Position numbers and translations under genes: made by a program
Notes under the pieces: model-generated
Databases searched by the model: none
Seen by the model: only the letters and a program-made list of their open reading frames with translations
Told to the model about the DNA's origin: nothing
DNA from: Sphingopyxis lindanitolerans
Lineage (GTDB): Bacteria; Pseudomonadota; Alphaproteobacteria; Sphingomonadales; Sphingomonadaceae
Length of the DNA stretch: 64,000 nt
Reading direction: 5' to 3'
NCBI RefSeq assembly: GCF_002993885.1
Contig: NZ_CM009578.1
Span: 3,987,569-4,051,568, forward strand
Shown here: positions 18,762 to 26,100 of the stretch, in pieces
Numbering within the stretch: position 1 is the first letter of the stretch
Layout of the letters: the number at the start of each line of letters is the position of its first letter

Positions 18762-18804
18762 AGCAGGAATGTCAACTTCCCACCCCTAAGCCGACATTCC
18801 TGCT
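18762..18804. repeat. 12-bp perfect inverted repeat
   Basis: AGCAGGAATGTC and GACATTCCTGCT flank a 19-base spacer between the 83-residue gene and the SleB-type gene. It may act as terminator of the latter's converse strand or as an operator. Not related to the other repeat families. Confidence 0.7.
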
Positions 18805-18814
18805 CGGTCTGATC

Positions 18815-19996
18815 TTACCGCTTCATGCACTGGCGGACGTCGTCGCGCTTATATTCGCTGCAATTCCACAGCGCCTTTTCGAACCCCGCCTTGTCGTCGC
18901 GAAGGTAAGAGAAGGTCATCGCCGCGCGCTGCAGGTCGCTCATCGTGTCGCTGTCGGGCTTCAGCACCGGGTTGGTCCAGCCCATGAACTTGCAATAGGG
19001 CTTGTCGCCGCACAGGCGCAGCGCGGTCGTTACGAAGCTTGCGGGCGCGGCGCGGCGGTCGAGCGCGACATAGATGGTGTCGCGGCCCGCAGCGTCGCCG
19101 GCTCCGACAACCACTTTCGCCTCGCCGACCGCGGCATTGGCGTCGACCCCGGCGAGATCGGCTGATGGAGCGCCGACCGCGAGCGCGTGGGCGGGGGAGA
19201 TCGCCGCCATCTTGGCGATTCCCGCGTCGTTCCCCGACACCGCGCCGCGAAACGCTCCCGGCGTTCCCCAATAGCCCGGCCAGCGGAAGAAGAGGTGGGT
19301 GTCGACGATCGCGATCTTTTCGAGGCTATCGCTCCAATAAGGGCGCACCCAGTCGGTGTGATAATGGGTCGCGAGGCCGACCTTGGGATAGGTGGTTCCC
19401 GACAACATGCTGTCGGCATTCGCCTGCGCGCGCGCCCAGGCGGCGTCCGAATAGCGGCGGTTCAGGGCGCCGTCGCAGGTGAAGGTGAACTGGCATCCGG
19501 TCGTGCGTTCCGATCCCTGGAACACGACGCCGCAGATCGACTTGGGAAAGGCGGGGTGGCGGGCGCGATTGATCACGACCTGGCCGACCGCGAGCTGCCC
19601 TTTGGAATCGTCGCCTGCTTCGTAAAGCATCGCGGCGGCAAGGCAGTCGCGCGCGCGAGCCCGGCCGTCGCCGCTGCCCGCATAGAGAAAGGGCCGCGCG
19701 GCGACGAAACCCCGGGTGACGAGCGGAATATCGGCGTTCTGCGCGCGTGCGTCGGCTTCGGTAACCGGCGCGAGTTCCATCGGCTGGACGTCGGGAACGA
19801 CGTCGGCGGGCGGCGCGACCGGGTGCGGCCGCGCGTCCTGCCTGCCGACGCTCGCCAGCCCGCTGGCATAGAGCACCGCGACGATCGCCGCGGCGGCGAT
19901 CAGGACGAACAGCCAGCCCGTCCAGTCGAGACGCGGCGTCGCCGCTGGGCAGTCGCGCCGCAGCGGCGTCGCCGATGGATCCCCATCAAGGCGCAT
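18815..19996 (-). CDS. SleB-type cell wall hydrolase, membrane-anchored
   Basis: 393 residues. One membrane anchor at about 27-46, a Pro-rich linker, then the Hydrolase_2 (SleB) domain from about residue 137: CLAAAMLYEAGDDSKGQLAVG, NRARHPAFPKSICGVVFQG and FTFTCDG. The Glu in YEAG is the predicted catalytic residue of this transglycosylase family. The C-terminal ~130 residues are a separate region with a cysteine pair seen in Sphingomonadales homologues. It likely remodels peptidoglycan. The gene is 9 bases after cysK and in the same direction, so it probably ends that operon. Confidence 0.88.
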   Translation of the reverse strand: MRLDGDPSATPLRRDCPAATPRLDWTGWLFVLIAAAAIVAVLYASGLASVGRQDARPHPVAPPADVVPDVQPMELAPVTEADARAQNADIPLVTRGFVAARPFLYAGSGDGRARARDCLAAAMLYEAGDDSKGQLAVGQVVINRARHPAFPKSICGVVFQGSERTTGCQFTFTCDGALNRRYSDAAWARAQANADSMLSGTTYPKVGLATHYHTDWVRPYWSDSLEKIAIVDTHLFFRWPGYWGTPGAFRGAVSGNDAGIAKMAAISPAHALAVGAPSADLAGVDANAAVGEAKVVVGAGDAAGRDTIYVALDRRAAPASFVTTALRLCGDKPYCKFMGWTNPVLKPDSDTMSDLQRAAMTFSYLRDDKAGFEKALWNCSEYKRDDVRQCMKR

Positions 19997-20005
19997 CGCG
20001 CGAGG

Positions 20006-20926
20006 TCAGATTTCCGGCAGGAAGTCGGGAACCGAAAGATAGCGCTCGCCGGTGTCGTAGTTGAAACCGAGCACGCGGGTGCCGGGCGGCAACTCGGCCA
20101 GCTTCTGGTCGATCGCGGCGAGGGTGGCGCCCGACGAGATGCCGACGAGCATGCCTTCTTCGGTCGCGGCGCGCAGCGCCCATTGCTTGGAGTCGGCGGC
20201 TTCGACCTTGATCACTCCGTCGAGAAGATCGGTGTGGAGATTGCGCGGGATGAAACCGGCGCCAAGGCCCTGGATCGGGTGCGGGCCCGGCTGGCCGCCC
20301 GAAATGACCGGCGATTGGGTGGGTTCGACCGCGAAGACTTTCAGGTTCGGCCAATGCGGCTTGAGGAACTGCGCGACGCCCGTGATATGACCGCCGGTGC
20401 CGACCCCGGTGATCAGCACGTCGATCGGCGTGTCCTTGAAATCGGCAAGGATTTCGGGGCCGGTGGTGCGGACGTGAATGTCGATATTCGCCTCATTCTC
20501 GAACTGCTGGGGCATCCAGGCGCCGGGGGTCGTTTCGACCAGCTCGATCGCCCGCTCGATCGCGCCCTTCATGCCCATCTCGCGCGGGGTCAGGTCGAAG
20601 GTCGCGCCATAGGCGAGCATCAACCGGCGGCGTTCGAGCGACATGCTTTCGGGCATGACGAGGATCAGCTTATAGCCCTTGACCGCGGCCGCCATCGCCA
20701 GGCCGATGCCGGTGTTCCCCGACGTCGGCTCGACGATGGTGCCGCCGGTCTTCAGGCTGCCGTCGCGTTCGGCGGCCTCGATCATCGCCAGGCCGATGCG
20801 ATCCTTGATCGAACCACCGGGATTGCTGCGTTCGGACTTGATCCAGACTTCGGCGTCCGGAAACAGCTTGGCCATGCGGATATGCGGCGTGTTCCCGATG
20901 GTATCGAGGATCGAATTGGCTTTCAT
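20006..20926 (-). CDS. cysK: cysteine synthase A (O-acetylserine sulfhydrylase)
   Basis: 306 residues. PLP-binding Lys41 in NPGGSIKDR, substrate loop TSGNTG near 70-75, GTGGHITG phosphate-binding loop, and the ISSGA segment that binds the PLP ring nitrogen. It makes L-cysteine from O-acetylserine and sulfide in the cytosol. The ATG overlaps the TGA of the upstream alpha/beta hydrolase in ATGA, so translation is coupled. The family usually runs 300-325 residues, which fits this start. Confidence 0.96.
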   Translation of the reverse strand: MKANSILDTIGNTPHIRMAKLFPDAEVWIKSERSNPGGSIKDRIGLAMIEAAERDGSLKTGGTIVEPTSGNTGIGLAMAAAVKGYKLILVMPESMSLERRRLMLAYGATFDLTPREMGMKGAIERAIELVETTPGAWMPQQFENEANIDIHVRTTGPEILADFKDTPIDVLITGVGTGGHITGVAQFLKPHWPNLKVFAVEPTQSPVISGGQPGPHPIQGLGAGFIPRNLHTDLLDGVIKVEAADSKQWALRAATEEGMLVGISSGATLAAIDQKLAELPPGTRVLGFNYDTGERYLSVPDFLPEI

Positions 20927-21591
20927 GATCGGTGCGCTCTTTCTTTGAATTCGAACTGCGGGTCGCGGCGGACGCGATTCGGCCAGTCTCCGGCGCGCAG
21001 CCACTGGCTTTCGTCCGCCAGCGCCGGCGTCGGCGCGGGTTGTAACGAGGCGAGCAGATACTGTCCATAAGGCCAGTCCCCCACGCCCGAGTCGGCGTTG
21101 ATGTGGCCGAACGGCCCCGCATTGACGAAGCGTGCGTCCCATTGCCGGGCAAGGCGCCAGATATAAGCGGTCTTGGCATAGGGATCATCGTCGCTCGCCA
21201 CGACGATGATCGGCGTCCGCGAGGTGAATCCCGGCGTGTCGGCAAAGCCGGTGATGCGCGGTTCGTGCCGCAGGCGCGAGAGGTCGGGCGGCGCGACGAG
21301 CAGCGCCCCTGCGATGCGGCTGCGCGTCGGCGTGCTCGCGGCGGCGAACCAATGGGCAAAGGCGTGGCAGCCGAGGCTGTGCGCGGCGATCAGCACGGGC
21401 GCGCTCTCGGCCTCGATCGCCTCGGCGATCCGGCGAACCCACGCATCGCGATCGGGTTCGGCCCAGCGGCCAAGCTCGACTCGCTCGGCGTTCGCGAACT
21501 TATGCTCCCAAAGGCTTTGCCAATGGGTCGGGCCGCTGTTGTGAAACCCGGGAATCGTCAGGATCTTATGGCGAATGGTGGCGTTGTGCAT
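20923..21591 (-). CDS. RBBP9/YdeN-type alpha/beta hydrolase
   Basis: 222 residues. Opens with [20 protein letters not shown], the hallmark of the RBBP9/YdeN family, then nucleophile Ser in AHSLGC, an Asp in ASDDDPY and a His in FGHINADSG, giving a complete triad. Substrate is unknown for bacterial members. GGAG lies eight bases before the ATG at 21591; the frame is open upstream to 21654 but without support. It overlaps cysK by four bases. Confidence 0.9.
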   Translation of the reverse strand: MHNATIRHKILTIPGFHNSGPTHWQSLWEHKFANAERVELGRWAEPDRDAWVRRIAEAIEAESAPVLIAAHSLGCHAFAHWFAAASTPTRSRIAGALLVAPPDLSRLRHEPRITGFADTPGFTSRTPIIVVASDDDPYAKTAYIWRLARQWDARFVNAGPFGHINADSGVGDWPYGQYLLASLQPAPTPALADESQWLRAGDWPNRVRRDPQFEFKERAHRS

Positions 21592-21642
21592 GGCGGATTC
21601 TCCATCGATGGGAGGAGGGGGACCGCGGAGACGGGTGTGATC

Positions 21643-21670
21643 TGAATAACTCAACTAAATAAATTGACAA
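21643..21670 (-). promoter_or_regulatory. candidate promoter of the hydrolase-cysK-sleB-like operon
   Basis: On the minus strand TTGTCA (21670-21665) and TATTCA (21648-21643) are 16 bases apart within the most AT-rich stretch of the area. The imperfect dyad in this stretch could also bind a regulator. Called by eye only. Confidence 0.4.
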
Positions 21671-21740
21671 TGAGTTTGTGATGAAAAGACGGCGGCTTGC
21701 GACGAGTTGATGGGGCGCGTCGGCGCGTCGCCGAAACGCC

Positions 21741-23051
21741 TCAGTCGTCGCTGTCGAAGCGGGCCTCGAAGGTTCGGGCGCGCCGCAGTTCCGGGAAGAG
21801 CCACGACCAGAGCGCGGTGACGCCGATCGCCGCGGCGCCGCCGACGACGACGGCGCTGACCGGGCCGATCGCCGCGGCCATCGCGCCCGCGCGCATCTCG
21901 CCGAGCTCGTTCGACGCTGAAATCGCGAGGCCCGACGCGGCGCTGACGCGCCCGCGCATATGGTCGGGGGTGTTGAGCTGGATCAGCGTGCCGCGCACGA
22001 AGACCGAGAACATGTCGGCCGCGCCCATCAGGACGAGCAGCGCCAGCGACAACAGGAGGTTGGTCGACAAGCCGAAGGCGACCGTCCCGGCGCCGAAGGC
22101 GGCGACCGCCCACAGCATCTTGACCCCGACATTGCGCTCGATCGGGCGGATCGCGAGCCCCAGGGCGACAACGGCCGCCCCGACTGCCGGTGCGGCGCGA
22201 AGCAGGCCGAGCCCTTCGGAGCCGACATGCAATATGTCGCGGGCATAAACGGGCAGCATCGCGGTCGCCCCCGACAGGATGACGGCAAACAGGTCGAGCG
22301 TGATCGTGCCGAGCAGGAAGCGCTTGCTCCAGACGAATTGCAGGCCGTCGACCATCTCGCGCAGCGGATGGCGGCGGACTTCGGCGGGCGGCGGCAGCAC
22401 GGGGCGCACCCGGCTGATCGTCCAGGCCGAGATGACGAGAAGGGCGGCGGCGAAGATATAGACCGAGGTCGGATGCGCGGCATAGAGCAGGCCGCCCGCC
22501 GCCGGGCCGATCACCGAAGCCGATTGCCAGGCGATGCTGCTCATCGCGATCGCGCGGGGCAGGATCGCGGGCGGCACGATGTTCGGCGCGATCGCGCTCA
22601 TCGCCGGGCCCGAAAAGACGCGGGCGACGCCGTGCAGCGCGGCCAGGCCGAACAGCAGGTTCAACGTCAGCGCGTCGGTCCAGGTGAACCAGCCGAGCAG
22701 GATCGCGATCGCGAAGTCGATCATATTGGAAAAGATCGCGACGCTGCGCCGCTCGAATCGGTCGGCGGCCCAGCCGGCGACGGGGGTCAGCAGGGCGATC
22801 GGCACGAACTGGACGAGACCGAGCAGCCCGAGCTGGAACGACGCTTCCTTGATTGTCATGCCATAGTCGGTGCGCGCGGTGTCGTAGAGCTGGTAGCCGA
22901 TTACCACGACCACCGCGATCGTCGCCATCACCGCGGTGAAGCGTGCGACCCAATAATAGCGATAGTCGGGGATGCTGAGCGGGGAAGGATCGAGGATCGC
23001 TGGGCCCGGCAGCTCGGGCTCTTCACCATCGGGAGGGAATATGGTTGCCAT
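21741..23051 (-). CDS. MFS transporter (EntS/MFS_3-like)
   Basis: 436 residues from the ATG at 23051, with 12 predicted helices. A cytosolic N-terminus ending in SIPDYRYYWVARF, the GWAADRFERRSVAI loop (motif A) and the mid-protein MVDGLQFVW helix are typical of the MFS_3 enterobactin-exporter type. It likely exports a small molecule. The frame is open 78 codons upstream but that overlaps the promoter region of the divergent DUF885 gene. Neighbour genes do not reveal the substrate. Confidence 0.88.
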   Translation of the reverse strand: MATIFPPDGEEPELPGPAILDPSPLSIPDYRYYWVARFTAVMATIAVVVVIGYQLYDTARTDYGMTIKEASFQLGLLGLVQFVPIALLTPVAGWAADRFERRSVAIFSNMIDFAIAILLGWFTWTDALTLNLLFGLAALHGVARVFSGPAMSAIAPNIVPPAILPRAIAMSSIAWQSASVIGPAAGGLLYAAHPTSVYIFAAALLVISAWTISRVRPVLPPPAEVRRHPLREMVDGLQFVWSKRFLLGTITLDLFAVILSGATAMLPVYARDILHVGSEGLGLLRAAPAVGAAVVALGLAIRPIERNVGVKMLWAVAAFGAGTVAFGLSTNLLLSLALLVLMGAADMFSVFVRGTLIQLNTPDHMRGRVSAASGLAISASNELGEMRAGAMAAAIGPVSAVVVGGAAAIGVTALWSWLFPELRRARTFEARFDSDD

Positions 23052-23176
23052 CGTTCCCCGCCCTAGAGCCGATTCCGCCTCTGTCCAGAGCCATGGCCAT
23101 GCCGTTCGTCGATTAACGGGTGTCATTCGTCGGGCGGGGTGGCAGAAACCCGCCATCGATTGAGGGAGATGATCGA

Positions 23177-24898
23177 ATGACACGTCAATTTGCCCGCTTT
23201 GGCGGCGCCGCGATGGCCGCGGCGCTGCTTGTTCTGACCGCCTGCAACGCATCGGGCGACAAGCCCGCGTCGGGATCGGACGCAAAGAACTGGACCGAAT
23301 TCCGCGACAATTTCCTGGCGGGCTATTTCCCGCTCAATCCCAATTTCGCGGTCTATCAGGGCAAGCATGAGTTCGACGGCCAGCTTCCCGACTGGTCGGC
23401 CGAAGGCCTGCAAAAGCAGATCGCTTTCCTCGAAAAGACGATCGCCGACGCCAAGGCGTTCGACGGCAAGATGACCGACGCCGAGAAGTTCGAGCGCGAC
23501 TATCTGGTGCATGTCGCGCAGGGCCAACTCTTCTTCCTGCAGGACGCCGATTTCCCGCACAAGAACCCGGCCTATTATGTCGGTCAGCTCGACCCCAACG
23601 TCTATATCTCGCGCCCCTATGCCGATGCGCCGACGCGGATGAAGGCGTTCATCGCCTATGCGCAGAAGGTCCCGGCGGCGGCCGCGCAGATCAAGGCGAA
23701 CATCAAGCTGCCGCTGCCCGCGACGTTCGTGAAATATGGCACCGCGGGCTTTGGCGGTTTCGCCGATTATTATACCGGCGACGCCAAGAAGGCCTTTGCC
23801 GAGGTCAAGGATCCCGAGCTTCAGAAACAGTTCGACGACGCGGCGGCCAAGGCCGCGACGGCGATGAAGGATCTCGCCGCCTATATCGGGTCGAAGCCAG
23901 GCACCGCCGACGGCTATGCGATCGGCGCCGACAATTTCGCCAAGATGATCCTGACCAACGAAGCGGTCGATACGCCGCTCGACGAACTGGAGCGCATCGG
24001 CCAGGCCGACCTCAAGCGCAACCAGGACGCCTTGAAGGCGGCCTGCGCCACTTATGCCGCCGGCATGACGATCACCGACTGCATGAAAAAGATGAATTCG
24101 GACAAGCCCGCCGACGGCCCGGTCGCCGAAGCGCGGCGCCAGCTTCCGGCGCTTCGGGCCTTCATCGTCGAAAAGGATCTCGTCTCGATCCCCGGCACCG
24201 AACAGGCCAAGGTCGAGGAATCGCCGCCCTATAACCGCCAGAACAGCGCCTATATCGACATTCCGGGGCCGTATGAGAAAGGCCTGCCGTCGGTCTATTA
24301 CATCTCGCCGCCCGATCCGAGCTGGGACAAGGCGACGCAGGAGGCGTTCGTTCCGGGCAAGAAGGACCTGCTCTTCACCTCGGTCCACGAGGTGTGGCCG
24401 GGTCACTTCCTCAACTTCCTCCACGCGAACCGCGCGGAGAGCATCTTCGGCAAGCTGTTCGTCGGCTATGCCTTCGCCGAGGGGTGGGCGCATTATACCG
24501 AGGAGATGATGTGGGACGCGGGGCTCGGCAATGGCGACCCCGAAACGCATATCGGCCAGCTTTCGAACGCGCTGCTCCGCGACTGCCGCTTTATCTCGGC
24601 GATCGGGCTCCACACCCAGGGAATGACCGTCGCGGACAGCGAAAAACTGTTCAAGGAGCAATGCTATCAGGACGAAGGCAACGCCCGCCAGCAGGCGGCG
24701 CGCGGCACCTATGATCCGCTCTATCTCAACTATACGATGGGCAAGCTGATGATCCGCAAGCTCCGCGACGACTGGACCAAGGGCGACCGGACGAAGTGGA
24801 AGGCGTTCCACGACGAATTCCTGTCCTATGGCGGCCCGCCGATCCCGATGGTGCGCGCCGCGATGATGAAGGAGGATACGCCGAAGGCGGTCTTCTGA
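23177..24898 (+). CDS. DUF885 family lipoprotein (putative metallo-carboxypeptidase fold)
   Basis: 573 residues. The N-terminus has a signal peptide with lipobox LTACNAS. The body is DUF885 (PF05960), with the conserved VHEVWPGHF block near residues 405-415 that resembles a zinc-peptidase HExxH-like site, EGWAHYTEEM, and the C-terminal YTMGKLMIRKLR helix. These proteins are thought to be exported peptidases; function is not settled. GGGAGA is upstream of the ATG. The start was chosen for this site and the signal peptide. It is followed 53 bases later by the TIR gene. Confidence 0.9.
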   Translation: MTRQFARFGGAAMAAALLVLTACNASGDKPASGSDAKNWTEFRDNFLAGYFPLNPNFAVYQGKHEFDGQLPDWSAEGLQKQIAFLEKTIADAKAFDGKMTDAEKFERDYLVHVAQGQLFFLQDADFPHKNPAYYVGQLDPNVYISRPYADAPTRMKAFIAYAQKVPAAAAQIKANIKLPLPATFVKYGTAGFGGFADYYTGDAKKAFAEVKDPELQKQFDDAAAKAATAMKDLAAYIGSKPGTADGYAIGADNFAKMILTNEAVDTPLDELERIGQADLKRNQDALKAACATYAAGMTITDCMKKMNSDKPADGPVAEARRQLPALRAFIVEKDLVSIPGTEQAKVEESPPYNRQNSAYIDIPGPYEKGLPSVYYISPPDPSWDKATQEAFVPGKKDLLFTSVHEVWPGHFLNFLHANRAESIFGKLFVGYAFAEGWAHYTEEMMWDAGLGNGDPETHIGQLSNALLRDCRFISAIGLHTQGMTVADSEKLFKEQCYQDEGNARQQAARGTYDPLYLNYTMGKLMIRKLRDDWTKGDRTKWKAFHDEFLSYGGPPIPMVRAAMMKEDTPKAVF

Positions 24899-24920
24899 GG
24901 CTGGCGAATCGAATGACCCC

Positions 24921-24951
24921 CGGCTAGCCTCTCATCCAAAGGGGCTAGCCG
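24921..24951 (+). promoter_or_regulatory. hairpin enclosing the ribosome-binding site of the TIR gene
   Basis: Perfect 9-bp arms CGGCTAGCC (24921-24929) and GGCTAGCCG (24943-24951) with a 13-base loop; the second arm ends at the base before the TIR start codon at 24952. The Shine-Dalgarno sequence AAGGGG (24939-24944) runs from the loop into the 3' arm, so a folded hairpin would hide it. The core GGCTAGCC is itself a DNA palindrome, so an operator is the alternative. Confidence 0.6.
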
Positions 24952-26100
24952 ATGGTCGATGTCTTCATTTCCTATTCGCGCGACAACAAGGCGCGCGTCG
25001 CCCAGATCGCCGAGGCGGTCGCGGCGGCGGGTTACGATGTGTGGTGGGATGCCGAACTGCCGCCGCATCGCTCCTACGGCGATGTCATCACCGAAAAGAT
25101 CGGCAGCGCCAAGGCGGCGATCGTCGTCTGGTCGCACACCTCGGCCGGGTCCGAATGGGTGCGCGCCGAGGCCGATGTCGCGCGCAACCAGAAGAAGCTG
25201 GTGCAGACGTCGATCGACGACGTGATGCCGCCGCTGCCGTTCAATCAGATTCAGTTCGCCGAGTTGGCCGATTGGAACGGCGAACCCGACCATCGCGGCT
25301 GGCGCAAGGTAATGATGAGCCTGGAGGAATTGTGCGGACAGGCGGCGGAGCCGCCGCGTCCAACCGAGCCACCGCGCCCGGCGCCGGTCGAGCGGCCCGA
25401 TCCGTCCCCGGCGCAAAGATCATCTTTCCTGCCATGGGCTCTGCTGGGCCTTGCGGTGGTCGCGGTTGCCCTCCTCGCGTGGAAACTCCTTCAGCCGCCG
25501 GTTGAACCGGCGACCGCCGCAGCGTCCACGGAAACGGCGAGCGCGCCGGAGAGCAAGGGGGATGGTTCGGTCCCCGTGGCCGCGGTGCCAGTCGAAGCCT
25601 TCACGCTGGCGGCGGTGATCGACGATCCCGACGGCTTCACCAACATCCGCGCCAGCCAGACCAGCAAGGCGGCGATCGTCGGCAAGGTGCTGAAAGGCGA
25701 GACGTTCCTGACTTACCGGCAGTCCGGCCCATGGTGGCGCGTGCGCAAGGCCGACGGCACGACGGGCTTCATGTTCCGCAAATATATCCGCCTCGTCGAA
25801 AACGACGCGGCGGCTGCGCCAAAGGCTGCGGCGGCCGTGAGCGGCGAGGGGGCGATCATCGACGATTCCGCGATGCGCGCGCTGAACGCCGCCGACGTCG
25901 CGGGGCTGAGCCGACAGCAGGCGCGGTTGGCGCGGAATGAAATTTTCGCGCGGCATGGCCTGCGCTTCAAGGATCCAAGCCTGCAGGCCTATTTCGGCCA
26001 ATTTTCCTGGTATCAGCCGACCAGCGACAGCGTCGAGCTTTCGGCGGTTGAAAAGGCGAATGTCGCGCTGCTCCAATCGGCTGAAGCCGGGGCGCAATGA
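24952..26100 (+). CDS. membrane TIR-domain protein with SH3 and YARHG domains
   Basis: 382 residues. Residues 1-130 are a TIR_2 domain (DVFISYSR, DVWWDAEL, VVWSHTSAGSEWVRAE) that keeps the W69xxxE73 motif whose Glu is catalytic in NAD-cleaving TIR domains. A proline-rich linker (131-158) leads to one membrane span (about 159-180). Residues 218-283 resemble a bacterial SH3 domain (TNIRASQTSKAAIVGKVL, WWRVR, GFMFRKYIRLV), and 308-375 a YARHG domain (NEIFARHGLRF), both expected outside the membrane. Its TGA overlaps the ATG of the cyclase gene (ATGA). Function is not known; NAD signalling or suicide triggered by envelope stress is an inference. Confidence 0.88.
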   Translation: MVDVFISYSRDNKARVAQIAEAVAAAGYDVWWDAELPPHRSYGDVITEKIGSAKAAIVVWSHTSAGSEWVRAEADVARNQKKLVQTSIDDVMPPLPFNQIQFAELADWNGEPDHRGWRKVMMSLEELCGQAAEPPRPTEPPRPAPVERPDPSPAQRSSFLPWALLGLAVVAVALLAWKLLQPPVEPATAAASTETASAPESKGDGSVPVAAVPVEAFTLAAVIDDPDGFTNIRASQTSKAAIVGKVLKGETFLTYRQSGPWWRVRKADGTTGFMFRKYIRLVENDAAAAPKAAAAVSGEGAIIDDSAMRALNAADVAGLSRQQARLARNEIFARHGLRFKDPSLQAYFGQFSWYQPTSDSVELSAVEKANVALLQSAEAGAQ

